DNA of 64,000 nt, from positions 1-64,000 of the forward strand of contig JBGSVW010000029.1 of the NCBI GenBank assembly GCA_041752735.1, given 5' to 3'. Made by a program: the position numbers and the translations under genes. Source of the DNA: UBA1422 sp041752735. GTDB lineage: Bacteria; Bacillota; Clostridia; Peptostreptococcales; Anaerovoracaceae. Each line of letters begins with the position of its first letter. Position 1 is the first letter of the stretch. The notes beneath the pieces are model-generated. The model worked only from the letters and a program-made list of their open reading frames with translations, was not told the origin of the DNA and did no database searches. Positions 1-9,283 of the stretch are shown here, piece by piece.

Positions 1-1
1 G

Positions 2-2908
2 GCGGACATGGAGCTGACGGAAGATCTTGCCGACGGCAGCAGCAACTTCACCGTGGGTGATGTTGAAACGGCGGGAAGCGACCTTAGCGTAACGGTAATC
101 AGCAGCAGCAACACCACGCTGGTGGCCACAAGCGATGTGACCATCACCAAGGGTGAGGGCGGCGCACGTACAGTGACGGTGAATCCGAAGAACAACCAAA
201 ATGGCACAGCAATTATTACGCTTCGTGTCACCGATGGCAACGGCGGATACCGTGAAGATACCTTCACCGTAACCGTAGCGGCAGTCAACGACGCACCAGT
301 GGGCAACGACACCTCCGGCACAATCAACGAGGACAGTAGCTACACGGTAGCGTGGACGGGACTTACAAGTGATGTGGATATTGCCACCAATGCCGATAGC
401 ATCGGTGTGACAATTACGACACAGGCACTTCACGGCACAGCTGTAGTAAGCGGAAACAACATCATATACACACCGGATGCCAACTGGAACGGTGTGGACA
501 GCTTTGTGTACACAGTGACGGATGATGCAGAAGCGACAGATACAGGGACAATTACTGTGACAGTGAATCAGGTCAACGATGCTCCGGTAGCTGACGATGA
601 CAGTGACACAACAGCAGAAGATACAGCGGTAACCATCGACGTACTAAATGGCGATACGGATATTGACCAGACCGTGGGTCTGAATGCGACACCGGAAGCC
701 GAGGTGCTAAGCATCTCCATAACCGGCGAACTTGATGCACCTGACCATGGCAGCATCGCAATCGTGGATGGCAAGATTGTCTACACGCCCAATGCGAACT
801 ACAACGGAACGGATTCCTTCGAATACTTCGTCACAGACGGCGAAGCCCAGGACAAGGGTCTTGTTACCGTGACAATCACTCAGGTAAACGATGCCCCGGT
901 AGCGGACGATGACAGTGCTACAACAGACGAGGATACAGCGGTAACCATCGATGTACTAAACGGTGATACAGATATTGATATGGATACAAACCTGAACGCA
1001 GAGACCCAGGTAGCGGTCACAATCAGCGGCGTGGGTTTGCCCTCTCACGGCACAGCGGAAATTAAGGACGGTAAAATCTTGTACACGCCGGATGCTGACT
1101 TCAATGGTATGGATAGCTTTACATACACAGTTAGCGACGGTACAGCTTTCGTTACAGGCACAGTAACTGTCACGATTACCCAGGTAAACGACGACCCGAT
1201 TGCATCAAATGACACTGCGACGACAAATGACGAAGAAGTTGTGACAATCGACGTGCTGGGCAATGACAACGATGTGGATACAGACGCCTCGCTAAACGCA
1301 GAGCCGGACAGCAAGGAAGACTTCACCATCACTGGCGTCAGCGAACCGGCCAACGGTACCGCAGTCATAAAAAATGGAAAGATTGACTATACACCGAACG
1401 ACAGGTTCGCAGGGGAGGATAGCTTCACATACACCATTTCTGATGGACACGGCGGCACTGCGACTGCAACAGTTAAAGTGACAGTAGATAGCATCAATGA
1501 CCCACCGGCAACTCCTGTAGTGCATGCACCTGTGGGTGTAGAAAAATACGGTGGAAATTCCACAGTGTACATCACATGGAGCGGATTTGACATCGATGGC
1601 GATGTATTGAGTTACAGACTTGAGTACTACGATGGCTCCACATGGCGCGTTGTGCAATCTGTTATATTGGCTACTGAATATGACTTTGTAATACCTGCAA
1701 CGCTTACCAGCATCACGAACCTTCAGTTCCGTGTTAACGCAAGTGACGCAGAGTTCACCAGCGAATATGGTTATTCCGGTAAGGTCTCGGTGGATAAGGA
1801 TGTTCCGAAAAACATCCTAGTGACCATGAGAACTGCGGATGGCAAGATTTACATAGCAGGCACCTGGACCAACCAGAGTGTGACAGTAACAGCGGTATCA
1901 GTTGAGGACGCTTCTAAAGTTGTGTTCAGCTACGCGATTGAAGACAATGTTTACGCAAGTGCGGGTAGCTACATAGTAACATCAGGTGTACATACAGTAA
2001 TGATCATTGCCACGGACGAATTTGGAAATGCCAGTGTGTTTGGCGGATACCTTGCACGGGTTGACAAGCAGGCACCTGCCATACCTGATGCGAGTATCTC
2101 TCTCTCGGATGGGAAAGCAGTATTGATTTTCACGCTAATGCGCGATCCCGGTGGCAGTGGAAACAGTTATTTCATTATGCCGGATGGATCAAGAGTGGCA
2201 GCAACGACAGGCGCAAGCTGGACAGCAGACAAGTCCGGGGACTATGCGTTCAAGCTTTACGATACAGCGGGAAATGTGCAAACGTTCACCATAACGGCGA
2301 CAGTACAAAACCCAGACACAGATGAAGAGACTGGAAGAGAGGTCACTGTTGACGTAGAGGATGTTGCGAAGATCTTGAAAGGCGCTGTTAAGGTACGCAT
2401 ACCAGGTGGCGAATGGATGGATATCTTGACATTGAAAGGCTTGGAGGAAGGTCTGTTCCTAATTGAGGTCATGGATGAAGATGGTAACATTACAACGTTT
2501 GAGATTACTATCACCGACGAACATATCGCAAATGGACAATGGAAGCCGGATTTGACACCGGGCAGTATTGTCTGGTATCTATTAGCTCTTGCCGGGCTTG
2601 CGCTGCTATTGTTACTGCTCTTCTGGCGTAATGTGAAGGTAACTATGTACACCGGGTCAAGTGGAACAGCACTGCGGACAGTCCGAAGATTAAGGCGCAC
2701 AAGAGACACTGTGATGGTCATGCTGAAGGGTAGTCACACACTTGATAGCCAATACGGTATTGTCACGCTAAGCAAGGGGTATACGAAGCACATGGGCGGT
2801 AAGTCACTAATCATTATGCTCGACGATGAACAGGTACTCGTGACTACAGTACCCGAAGGTTTAAATACTCGTTTTGAGGCCCGGATTGAAAGTTGGTTCA
2901 ACAACTGA
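2..2908 (+). CDS. Tandem Ig/cadherin-like repeat membrane protein (5'-partial)
   Basis: The frame is open to the left edge, so this is the C-terminal 968 residues of a larger protein. Most of the visible part is a string of roughly 100-residue beta-sandwich repeats, each opening with a VNDxP motif and carrying acidic D/N-rich loops, as in bacterial cadherin-like and VCBS-type adhesins that bind calcium. A fibronectin-like segment follows. Near visible residue 855 a leucine-rich membrane segment appears, then about 93 residues with a basic start (RRLRRTR) that should be cytoplasmic. There is no LPXTG signal, so it is anchored by the membrane segment. The 5' part is richer in GC and in ACG/GCG codons than its neighbours. 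An adhesin role is inferred from architecture. Confidence 0.8.
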   Translation, partial: ADMELTEDLADGSSNFTVGDVETAGSDLSVTVISSSNTTLVATSDVTITKGEGGARTVTVNPKNNQNGTAIITLRVTDGNGGYREDTFTVTVAAVNDAPVGNDTSGTINEDSSYTVAWTGLTSDVDIATNADSIGVTITTQALHGTAVVSGNNIIYTPDANWNGVDSFVYTVTDDAEATDTGTITVTVNQVNDAPVADDDSDTTAEDTAVTIDVLNGDTDIDQTVGLNATPEAEVLSISITGELDAPDHGSIAIVDGKIVYTPNANYNGTDSFEYFVTDGEAQDKGLVTVTITQVNDAPVADDDSATTDEDTAVTIDVLNGDTDIDMDTNLNAETQVAVTISGVGLPSHGTAEIKDGKILYTPDADFNGMDSFTYTVSDGTAFVTGTVTVTITQVNDDPIASNDTATTNDEEVVTIDVLGNDNDVDTDASLNAEPDSKEDFTITGVSEPANGTAVIKNGKIDYTPNDRFAGEDSFTYTISDGHGGTATATVKVTVDSINDPPATPVVHAPVGVEKYGGNSTVYITWSGFDIDGDVLSYRLEYYDGSTWRVVQSVILATEYDFVIPATLTSITNLQFRVNASDAEFTSEYGYSGKVSVDKDVPKNILVTMRTADGKIYIAGTWTNQSVTVTAVSVEDASKVVFSYAIEDNVYASAGSYIVTSGVHTVMIIATDEFGNASVFGGYLARVDKQAPAIPDASISLSDGKAVLIFTLMRDPGGSGNSYFIMPDGSRVAATTGASWTADKSGDYAFKLYDTAGNVQTFTITATVQNPDTDEETGREVTVDVEDVAKILKGAVKVRIPGGEWMDILTLKGLEEGLFLIEVMDEDGNITTFEITITDEHIANGQWKPDLTPGSIVWYLLALAGLALLLLLLFWRNVKVTMYTGSSGTALRTVRRLRRTRDTVMVMLKGSHTLDSQYGIVTLSKGYTKHMGGKSLIIMLDDEQVLVTTVPEGLNTRFEARIESWFNN
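285..1506 (+). repeat. In-gene tandem repeats of about 300 bp
   Basis: VNDxP-type codons recur near 285, 571, 886, 1186 and 1492, giving units of about 285-315 bp. The second and third units are close at the DNA level, for example around 595-665 and 905-980, which suggests recent duplication. Such arrays expand and contract by recombination and can be misassembled. Confidence 0.8.
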
Positions 2909-2984
2909 AGTTGGCGTAAACAAATTAACGCCCGATTGAATCAATACGATGAGTGATAACAAAAATTAATTCATATTGATACAA

Positions 2985-3019
2985 CAAGGACCGTTGAAAA
3001 ATCAATGGTCTTTGTTTTT
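2985..3019 (+). terminator. Rho-independent terminator after the repeat protein
   Basis: A 13-bp stem (two wobble pairs) with an AAAA loop is followed by a T-rich run. It lies about 75 bp after the stop codon of the large repeat protein. Confidence 0.8.
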
Positions 3020-3122
3020 AGAAAACAAAATGGCTGCTGGAAATGAATCAAGAAATGCATCTTTTTTAGTCAGATGACAACAAAATTAAGCCTGAAAAAA
3101 GAGTTGAAGGGAGATCGAAGCG

Positions 3123-3587
3123 TTGAATAAAGAAAAAACGTTGGAAAAAGCAATTCGAGAGATGTGTGAGGGCGAATCCTTTGCAGTACTGGCAACGCAG
3201 GGTAGTGGCCAACCATACACTTCCCTCATTGGATTTGCAACAAGCGAGGACTTAACCCACCTTGTGTTTGCAACCCCAAAGCAGACCAGAAAGTACGCGT
3301 ATTTGGAGAAAAACAACCAGGTTGCGCTCCTTATTGACAACCGTTCCAGCCAGCCTGATAGCGTCAATGATCTTAGTGCATTGACAATCACAGGGAAGGG
3401 AAAAATTTTGTCTACCCAAGAAGAAAAGAACCATTGGGGTAACCTGCTGGCAAACAAGCTTCCGTATCTCCGGGATTTTCTAGATTCCTTAGATACTGCT
3501 ATTGTAGTGGTGGAAGTGAACCAATATTTGCATGTGCGGAAATTCCAGGAAGTGTCAGAATGGATTCCAGAAGGAGAAACAATATGA
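3123..3587 (+). CDS. Pyridoxamine 5'-phosphate oxidase-like FMN-binding protein
   Basis: 154 residues with the split-barrel pattern of the PPOX/general-stress flavoprotein family: an early ESFAVLATQ strand, a GQPYTSLIGFA strand, and a K-Q-T-R-K-Y segment typical of the flavin phosphate site. Such proteins bind FMN, or less often F420 or heme, and reduce small molecules; the substrate cannot be told. The start is TTG, chosen because the frame begins there and GAAGGGAG precedes it at a usable distance. It overlaps the next gene by four bases (ATGA), so the two are probably translationally coupled. A second split-barrel protein lies at 13578-14045. Confidence 0.75.
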   Translation: MNKEKTLEKAIREMCEGESFAVLATQGSGQPYTSLIGFATSEDLTHLVFATPKQTRKYAYLEKNNQVALLIDNRSSQPDSVNDLSALTITGKGKILSTQEEKNHWGNLLANKLPYLRDFLDSLDTAIVVVEVNQYLHVRKFQEVSEWIPEGETI

Positions 3588-3871
3588 GCGATAAGAATTT
3601 TCTAATTCAAGTTATCGAAAAAAAAGAAAAAAGATTGAACCGGATCATGCCAGAAAGCATTGGGGTTACGGGAATCATTGGCGCTCTTGCAGGCTATGTT
3701 TTTGCGATAGCTTACACGGGTTGCATGGTGGATGGCACAACGCTTCAGATTATCATTGTGGCAATAGCCACAGCGTTGGGGGTATTAATCGGATATGTTG
3801 ATGGAAAGTCGAAAGCAGAAGAACTGAAGACGGACCTGATGATTTTGCAGGATTTAAATAACAGGCTATAA
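3584..3871 (+). CDS. Small two-helix membrane protein
   Basis: 95 residues, not recognised. A charged N-terminus (KKEKRLNRI) is followed by two hydrophobic stretches at about residues 25-45 and 50-68, and a charged C-terminal tail. The ATG at 3584 overlaps the previous stop and has AAGGAG upstream, which makes it better than the in-frame codon 24 bases earlier. It is coupled to the FMN-binding protein and the pair ends in a terminator. Function is unknown. Confidence 0.65.
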   Translation: MSDKNFLIQVIEKKEKRLNRIMPESIGVTGIIGALAGYVFAIAYTGCMVDGTTLQIIIVAIATALGVLIGYVDGKSKAEELKTDLMILQDLNNRL

Positions 3872-3877
3872 TAAAAA

Positions 3878-3904
3878 AAGAGAGGCGAATCGTCTCTCTT
3901 TTTT
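3878..3904 (+). terminator. Rho-independent terminator
   Basis: A 10-bp stem (AAGAGAGGCG with CGTCTCTCTT, one wobble pair) and a 3-base loop are followed by a T run. It closes the two-gene unit before the riboswitch. Confidence 0.9.
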
Positions 3905-3958
3905 CTTGTGTGCAAAATTAGACGGCAGGGTGCCTACAAAGCCTTTTTTTGTTCAATA

Positions 3959-3988
3959 TTGACATAATGGGACCAAAGGGTGTATATT
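3959..3988 (+). promoter_or_regulatory. Sigma-A promoter of riboswitch-controlled surface gene
   Basis: A perfect TTGACA at 3959-3964 and TATATT at 3983-3988 are spaced 18 bp apart. Transcription would begin just before the c-di-GMP aptamer. Confidence 0.75.
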
Positions 3989-4004
3989 CATTAAAAGTAC
4001 AGAA

Positions 4005-4093
4005 GTGAATGGGGCAAAGCATTCGCGAGAATGTGTCGCAAAACTATAGGGTCTTGAAACGTGTGAAAACACAAAACAAGATAGCCAGCTGCC
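4005..4093 (+). promoter_or_regulatory. Cyclic di-GMP-I (GEMM) riboswitch aptamer
   Basis: The segment has the parts of the GEMM-I fold. GGCA at 4012-4015 can pair with TGCC at 4090-4093 as P1. P2 is ATTC-GCGA-GAAT with a GNRA tetraloop. The conserved GCAAA turns are present (GGGGCAAAGC; GTCGCAAAAC). P3 carries GGGTCTTGAAAC opposite CAAGATAGCC, capped by GTGT-GAAA-ACAC. The P1 3' strand is shared with the terminator stem that follows, so ligand binding should block termination and switch expression on. The call is from motif recognition, not a covariance-model score. Confidence 0.8.
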
Positions 4094-4119
4094 ATGGAAG
4101 TAAAACGGGCAGTTTTTTT
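4089..4119 (+). terminator. Riboswitch expression-platform terminator
   Basis: CTGCC pairs with GGCAG and is followed by seven Ts. Its left arm overlaps the 3' strand of aptamer P1, giving mutually exclusive folds. Confidence 0.8.
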
Positions 4120-4180
4120 ATGCGTTAAGTTGGTAAGGAGACGATAATCCAATCGCCACCTATTGAAAGGAGTGAATCAC

Positions 4181-5554
4181 GTGAAAAAGTCAAAACATCG
4201 TTGGCTTCCAATTGTAGCAGCTTTACTCATTGCCTTGGGGTGCTTTCCATTTACGGCAAGCGCTGATACGGAGGCTCTTCCTAATCAGGGAGACAATGGC
4301 AAAATGTGGTATAAAACAGACATTGGTAGCGCATTTAACATCAAAGGATATGTGGGGCCTTCCCTATATCAGACCACCTATGGAGATGGTGGGTATAATA
4401 CAGTTCTCAATGATGGAGGAACGTACTATTATCTCACCGCGGTCCAGAATGGTGTAGAAGCCGTTTACGGTAATTTTGGTGTGACAATGAAGCTGGAGTT
4501 TGTTTCCAGTGGATATTATGTCAAAGTACAATATTTAGTTCGAAATCTTACTGCTCAGCAACAAACTTTCTCATTGGGTACCTGTTCTGACACCCAAATT
4601 GGCGGTAATGATTATGCACCCCTTGAGATAATTGACAATTCAACATTGGTTATGAGAGATGGTGGCACAGCCCAATTTAATATCGTGGGTCGAAATGCAT
4701 ATGGGGTTACAGATGTATCCACCTTTTGGATTGGCCACTATTCTGGGCAAATCACCAATATCTTTAATAATGGACCTACATCATTAAGTGGCACGGATTC
4801 TGGGCTGGCATATTCATGGAAAGACATTGTGATTGCGCCTGGTGAAACCAAAACCATGGCGGTACTTTTCGGCGTCGGACCGGTGAACTATGCACCAACT
4901 GTGGCTTTGGGGACAGTTCCCTCTGAAATCAAACTATCTGAAGACCTCAGCCTTGGTGGAACCGTAACTGACACTGAAAACTCCACTGGAACGAAATTAT
5001 ATTATGTACTGGATGAAGGAACACCCGTGCTGTTCCACACCTTTGCAGACATCCCCGGAGCCTTCAACTATACGCTGGATTTGCCTTCGACACAAAGTTT
5101 CCTTGGCGCACATAAAGTAACAGTATTCGCCGAAGACAGCGATGGGGCTATTTCCCAGTCTGTTGTGAAGGACTTTACTGTTGTCATGCCACAACTGACG
5201 GGCATTGCAGTGGCAACCCCGCCGCTCAAGTTGAACTACAATGTCGGAGAAGCGTTGAACTTCGCTGGGTTGACAGTCAATATGGTTTATGAAAATGGTA
5301 TGACCTTACCTCTGGAGGAATTTGCATTGAGCGTTCCTGATGGAACCGCAGTTGTACAGGGTGGCAGATACCCGGTACAGATAACATATACTGATGGGCG
5401 TGTAACATATCAAGCTGCGTTCTATTACAATGTTGCGGAAGAATTCGCACTACCTGATACCGGAGACGAAGGAATATATGGAATGATGGCATTGGCAGCA
5501 TTCATGTCGCTTATGGGCATGACGATCCTTGTACGTCGTCGCACCAATGTATAA
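4181..5554 (+). CDS. Secreted Ig-like surface protein with LPDTG sorting signal
   Basis: 457 residues from a GTG at 4181 that has AAAGGAG eight bases upstream; an in-frame TTG at 4163 overlaps that site and is less likely. A signal peptide (KKSKHR, hydrophobic core, ASA|DT) leads the protein. The middle is beta-rich and unassigned. A group-3 bacterial Ig-like domain (Big_3 type) lies at about 345-425, starting LTGIAVATPP. The C-terminus has LPDTGDEG, a hydrophobic segment and RRRTNV, a complete sortase signal, so it should be linked to peptidoglycan. It is the only gene behind the c-di-GMP riboswitch, which suggests that high c-di-GMP raises its display. The binding partner is unknown. Confidence 0.85.
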   Translation: MKKSKHRWLPIVAALLIALGCFPFTASADTEALPNQGDNGKMWYKTDIGSAFNIKGYVGPSLYQTTYGDGGYNTVLNDGGTYYYLTAVQNGVEAVYGNFGVTMKLEFVSSGYYVKVQYLVRNLTAQQQTFSLGTCSDTQIGGNDYAPLEIIDNSTLVMRDGGTAQFNIVGRNAYGVTDVSTFWIGHYSGQITNIFNNGPTSLSGTDSGLAYSWKDIVIAPGETKTMAVLFGVGPVNYAPTVALGTVPSEIKLSEDLSLGGTVTDTENSTGTKLYYVLDEGTPVLFHTFADIPGAFNYTLDLPSTQSFLGAHKVTVFAEDSDGAISQSVVKDFTVVMPQLTGIAVATPPLKLNYNVGEALNFAGLTVNMVYENGMTLPLEEFALSVPDGTAVVQGGRYPVQITYTDGRVTYQAAFYYNVAEEFALPDTGDEGIYGMMALAAFMSLMGMTILVRRRTNV

Positions 5555-5582
5555 ACCGTAAAACGAAATCAACTGAAACACT

Positions 5583-5609
5583 AAAAAAGAGCCTTCGGGC
5601 TCTTTTTTT
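5583..5609 (+). terminator. Terminator, possibly bidirectional
   Basis: An A-run plus GAGCC pairs with GGCTC plus a T-run around a TTCG loop. The symmetric A and T tracts could end both the surface gene and the convergent histidine kinase gene at 5666. Confidence 0.9.
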
Positions 5610-5665
5610 GCTTATGATGAATTCGATGCAACGGTGGGGTTGGAAACGAGATATACAGAATCACA

Positions 5666-7114
5666 TCAATCTGTGAAGTTGAATTCGAAACAAGATCCTT
5701 GATCAATTGTGCTCTCCACAGAAACTGGGATACCATGCCTGTCGGCAATCTGTTTCGCTATGGCCAAACCCAATCCAGAACCCTTGGTATTCTCTGGGGA
5801 TTTCGCCCGATAAAAACGATCAAAGATATAGGGAAGATCTGCCGCGGGGATTCCAAAGCCTGTATCACAAATTGTAACGACGCCTTCCGATAGGGTCACA
5901 TCAACAGCACAATCCGTGTGTGAGAACTTGATGGCATTATCCAGTATAATAATAAACATCTGCCTTAAGCGGCCATAATCCCCTTTGATCAGAAAAACAT
6001 CTGTATCAGCTTGAAGTTGGAGAGAAATGTTTTTCTCTTCTGCAAGTTGCGTTACGCTTTTCATGGCATCATTCAATGTTTCACAAAGATTCAATTCTTG
6101 CATATCGATTGAAAAATCAGTATTTTGAAGGCGTGAAAGCTCCAACAAATCCTTGACAAGCCGCTGCAGGGAGATGCTTTCTTTAAGCATATTGTTATGG
6201 TATTCACGAATTTGCAATGGGCTTGTAATCACGCCATCTCGTATTGCTTCCAAGGAACCTCGAATCACGGTGACGGGGGTATTTAACTCATGGGATATGT
6301 TGGCAACAAAGTCCTGCCTTAGTTTGCCAAGCCTGGTACTTTCCTCGCTGGCTTTCTCCAACCGATCTCCCAGGATGTCTAACACATCACCCAGTTCGCC
6401 AATTTCTCCGGCCATCTTCAAGTCTGCTCTTGCCTGATAATCGCCCTCAGATAGCTGTAAGGCGGTATCTTTTATTCTACCCAGAGGTTTGGTAATGGAT
6501 AACGCCAGATAAGTAGCCAGAAGTGCGGAAAATACCAAGGCCACAATTGTGCTGATAGCAAGAAGCTTAACGCTTTGCCATGTGGCGTCTTGCATGCCCG
6601 AAACCGGAGCATGGAGAAGTACAACGCCAAGTGTGGTTTCTCCCGATAGAATTGGTGTGCCAACAGTTAATGTTGGTGCCTCCAATACGCTGCTAAACTC
6701 CTCACTAAAAGTTGTGGTGCCAAGAAAAGCCTGTTGAACAACTTGGTCTGCATTGGGAGGAAGATCCTTGTACAGGACTTCAGCATCTTGATTATTACCT
6801 GTAACTAAATTCATGTCGTTATCAATAATCCACACGTCTGCCATAGTAATGTCGTCGACAAAACGAAGATATACACCAAGTCCGCCGGAACCGGTGCCGG
6901 TTACGTTTTTGCTACTTTCTGCTGCGGTGCCGGTCATAAATTGTGTCATGGCGGATGCAATGGTAACCGCCTGTGATTCCATATAGGTTTTATAGTCCTT
7001 CACGGTTTGGGCTTGTAGCAGTGGTATGAAAATCACACCGGCAACCAGTGAGAAAAGCAGCAATGCCGCCGCAAAGTATATGAGTAACCGATGTAAGATT
7101 TTACTGTTTTTCAT
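5666..7114 (-). CDS. Membrane sensor histidine kinase
   Basis: 482 residues. A membrane segment at about 10-32 is followed by an extracellular sensing region (about 33-185), a second membrane segment, a HAMP linker, a dimerisation domain with the phospho-acceptor in FVANISHELNTPV, and a complete ATPase domain (N-box NAIKFS, DTGFGI, GSGLGLAI). It autophosphorylates and passes phosphate to the regulator encoded just upstream, with which it overlaps by 14 bases. The pair is divergent from the polyferredoxin operon at 7962, so that operon is the natural candidate target. The signal is unknown. Confidence 0.9.
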   Translation of the reverse strand: MKNSKILHRLLIYFAAALLLFSLVAGVIFIPLLQAQTVKDYKTYMESQAVTIASAMTQFMTGTAAESSKNVTGTGSGGLGVYLRFVDDITMADVWIIDNDMNLVTGNNQDAEVLYKDLPPNADQVVQQAFLGTTTFSEEFSSVLEAPTLTVGTPILSGETTLGVVLLHAPVSGMQDATWQSVKLLAISTIVALVFSALLATYLALSITKPLGRIKDTALQLSEGDYQARADLKMAGEIGELGDVLDILGDRLEKASEESTRLGKLRQDFVANISHELNTPVTVIRGSLEAIRDGVITSPLQIREYHNNMLKESISLQRLVKDLLELSRLQNTDFSIDMQELNLCETLNDAMKSVTQLAEEKNISLQLQADTDVFLIKGDYGRLRQMFIIILDNAIKFSHTDCAVDVTLSEGVVTICDTGFGIPAADLPYIFDRFYRAKSPENTKGSGLGLAIAKQIADRHGIPVSVESTIDQGSCFEFNFTD

Positions 7115-7799
7115 TTGTTATTACCTCGAATTTATATCCTACGCCCCAGATTGTTTTGATTTCCCAGGATGGATGGGGATAGGCCTCCAGTTTTGATCGA
7201 AGCCGTTTCATGTGCGAATCCACTGTCCTTGTGTCACCGAAGTATTCATATCCCCATAGACTGTTTAACAAATTGTCTCTGGAAAACGCCTTATTCTTGT
7301 TGGATGCAAGGGTCCATAGGATTTCCACTTCCTTTTTTGTAAGAGGAATCTCTTTGCCGTCTATGGTTACCTGGTATGCATCAAGTTGAATGAGTAGATT
7401 TGAAAAGCTAAAATGCTGTGCATCAACATCTTTTGGTCTGTCGACCCTTCGAAGCACCGCCCTAATCCGTGCCATTACTTCGCTTGGCGAAAAAGGCTTC
7501 AATATATAATCATCTGCGCCAATATCAAGGCCCATAATTCTTTCAAAGTCCTCTCCACGGGCAGTCACCATCATAACCGGTGTCATATGAGTTTTTCTAA
7601 TTTCTCGGCAGACTTCAAACCCGTCCATCCCAGGCATCATAACATCCAGCAGGACAAGATCCGGCTGGAACGTATAAAAACGCGCCAATGCTTCAGTACC
7701 ACTGTAAGCGGTTGAAATTTCGTGGCCTTCCTTTCCGGCATATTCACTTAATATAGATGTAATTTGTACATTGTCATCTGCAATCAAAATCTTGGCCAT
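7101..7799 (-). CDS. OmpR/PhoB-type response regulator
   Basis: 232 residues: a receiver domain (DD near residues 7-8, phospho-acceptor in LVLLDVMMPGMDG, conserved Lys in LKPFSPSE) and a winged-helix DNA-binding domain ending TIWGVGYKFE. The ATG at 7799 is preceded by GGAGGTG; a TTG 12 bases upstream lies inside that binding site and was rejected. It is the first gene of a two-gene operon with the kinase and probably regulates the divergent redox cluster or itself. Confidence 0.9.
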   Translation of the reverse strand: MAKILIADDNVQITSILSEYAGKEGHEISTAYSGTEALARFYTFQPDLVLLDVMMPGMDGFEVCREIRKTHMTPVMMVTARGEDFERIMGLDIGADDYILKPFSPSEVMARIRAVLRRVDRPKDVDAQHFSFSNLLIQLDAYQVTIDGKEIPLTKKEVEILWTLASNKNKAFSRDNLLNSLWGYEYFGDTRTVDSHMKRLRSKLEAYPHPSWEIKTIWGVGYKFEVITNEKQ

Positions 7800-7826
7800 A
7801 CGCACCTCCAAATATAATACAAGTAT

Positions 7827-7854
7827 AGCATAGTGGAAAAAGCAGAAGTGTCAA
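7827..7854 (-). promoter_or_regulatory. Probable promoter of the two-component operon
   Basis: On the minus strand TTGACA (7854-7849) and TATGCT (7832-7827) are spaced by 16 bp, upstream of the response regulator start. The 160-bp divergent region has no other obvious structure. Confidence 0.5.
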
Positions 7855-7961
7855 AAGTGTGTCATTTTTATTAAAAAAAACATTACTTTGTGCCTGAAAA
7901 GACAAAATTTTGCCATCATTTTTGTTTAGGATAGAGACAAAGCAAAGGAGGGACTATCCCA

Positions 7962-8804
7962 ATGAAAAAAAGAAAGAATCAAAATGCCATACGGCTTGCA
8001 GTGCAAATTAGTGCATTTGTGTTAATCGCGCTGGTGGCATTAAGCAAATATCTGGCTGAGACGGGGAATGATGTATTGAATTTCTTCAATGTATCCCTAC
8101 ACGCCATATGCCCCTTTGGTGGCGTGGTATCCATATACGAAATGATTATGACAGGTGGCTTGGTGCATAAGGTACAAGATTCATCCTGGATTCTGATGAT
8201 TCTGGTATTCACTTCAGCCATTCTGTTTGGAGCAGTCTTCTGTGGATATATCTGTCCGTTTGGAAGCATTCAGGAATGGGTGGGCAAAATCGGGAAACGC
8301 ATTTTCCCCCACAGATATAACCGGTTCATTCCACAGAAAGTCGATCGGATTCTAAGGTATCTCAGATATGTGGTATTAGCACTGGTTATATACCAGACGG
8401 CAATTTCCGTGAAACTGGTGTTTCAGGATTATGATCCGTATTTCGCACTCTTTAACTTCTTTACAAATGAAGTTGCCACTACTGCTTATGCAATACTCTT
8501 TATAACACTGACGCTATCCCTATTTATGGAACGCCCATGGTGCAAGTATGCTTGTCCGTATGGGGCAGTCCTGGGTATATTCAACACTTTCCGGATTTTC
8601 AAAATCCGAAGAAAAGAAGAAACTTGTATCAGTTGCGGCTTATGTGATAAAGCTTGTCCTATGAATATTCAGGTTTCAAAAGCTAAAACCGTACGCAGCC
8701 ATCAATGTATCAGCTGCTATCAATGCACCAGCGATGACCAATGTCCAATTGAGGATACTGTAATTATAGCGCTGGGAAAAGGAGGAACAAAAAATGAAAG
8801 TTAA
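7962..8804 (+). CDS. NapH/YccM-like membrane polyferredoxin
   Basis: 280 residues with about five membrane segments and the family's paired CxxxCP loops (CGYICPFGS near residue 94, CKYACPYGA near 198), then a cytoplasmic ferredoxin tail with CISCGLCDKACP and a less regular CISCYQCTSDDQCP. Relatives carry electrons between membrane quinol or flavin sites and periplasmic or cytoplasmic partners. AAAGGAGGG sits upstream of the ATG. It overlaps the next gene by 11 bases and is divergent from the two-component system, so the cluster looks like a regulated electron-transfer unit. The donor and acceptor are not identifiable. Confidence 0.8.
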   Translation: MKKRKNQNAIRLAVQISAFVLIALVALSKYLAETGNDVLNFFNVSLHAICPFGGVVSIYEMIMTGGLVHKVQDSSWILMILVFTSAILFGAVFCGYICPFGSIQEWVGKIGKRIFPHRYNRFIPQKVDRILRYLRYVVLALVIYQTAISVKLVFQDYDPYFALFNFFTNEVATTAYAILFITLTLSLFMERPWCKYACPYGAVLGIFNTFRIFKIRRKEETCISCGLCDKACPMNIQVSKAKTVRSHQCISCYQCTSDDQCPIEDTVIIALGKGGTKNES

Positions 8805-9255
8805 ACCACAGATTGTTATTGCGATTGTATTGGTCATTCTTGCAGCCGGCGTTGGATATGCTGCATTCTCTGGAGCTTGGGCAACCAACTCATCCAACGG
8901 AAATGGAACAGGAGATGGGGACGGAACAGGGGAAGGAAATGGAATACGAGGTTCCAGCACGTTTGCGCAGATTAGTAGTGAATATGGAATTCCCGAAGAA
9001 GATATGCTTGATGCATTTGGGATTACTGATCAGGATACGGATACCGTTACCCCCGGTAGCCTAACCGACATTTATCCTGATCAGGAGATAGGAACCGGTT
9101 CGGTACGCCTGTTTGTAGCATTTTACCTAGGCGAAGAATATGACTTGACAGGGGATGCCAATCTCCTTGAGCAAGGGGTACAAATGCTTGTAGATAAAGG
9201 AACCCTAACCATAGAACAACAACAATATTTAGAGCTGCACACTGTGCAGGAATAA
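8794..9255 (+). CDS. Membrane-anchored extracytoplasmic protein, unknown
   Basis: 153 residues, not recognised. A hydrophobic anchor or uncleaved signal (residues 6-24) is followed by an N/G/D-rich linker (TGDGDGTGEGNG) and a soluble acidic domain of about 100 residues without cysteines, so no iron-sulfur or heme site is visible. GGAGG precedes the ATG and the gene overlaps the polyferredoxin, suggesting a surface partner of it. Function is unknown. Confidence 0.65.
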   Translation: MKVKPQIVIAIVLVILAAGVGYAAFSGAWATNSSNGNGTGDGDGTGEGNGIRGSSTFAQISSEYGIPEEDMLDAFGITDQDTDTVTPGSLTDIYPDQEIGTGSVRLFVAFYLGEEYDLTGDANLLEQGVQMLVDKGTLTIEQQQYLELHTVQE

Positions 9256-9283
9256 TAATGAAAGATGAAAGGATGTAAATAAA

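Noticed and set aside
1292..1657. Minus-strand open frames inside the tandem-repeat gene
   Set aside because: They arise from the repeated, stop-poor codon pattern of the real gene and share no protein features.
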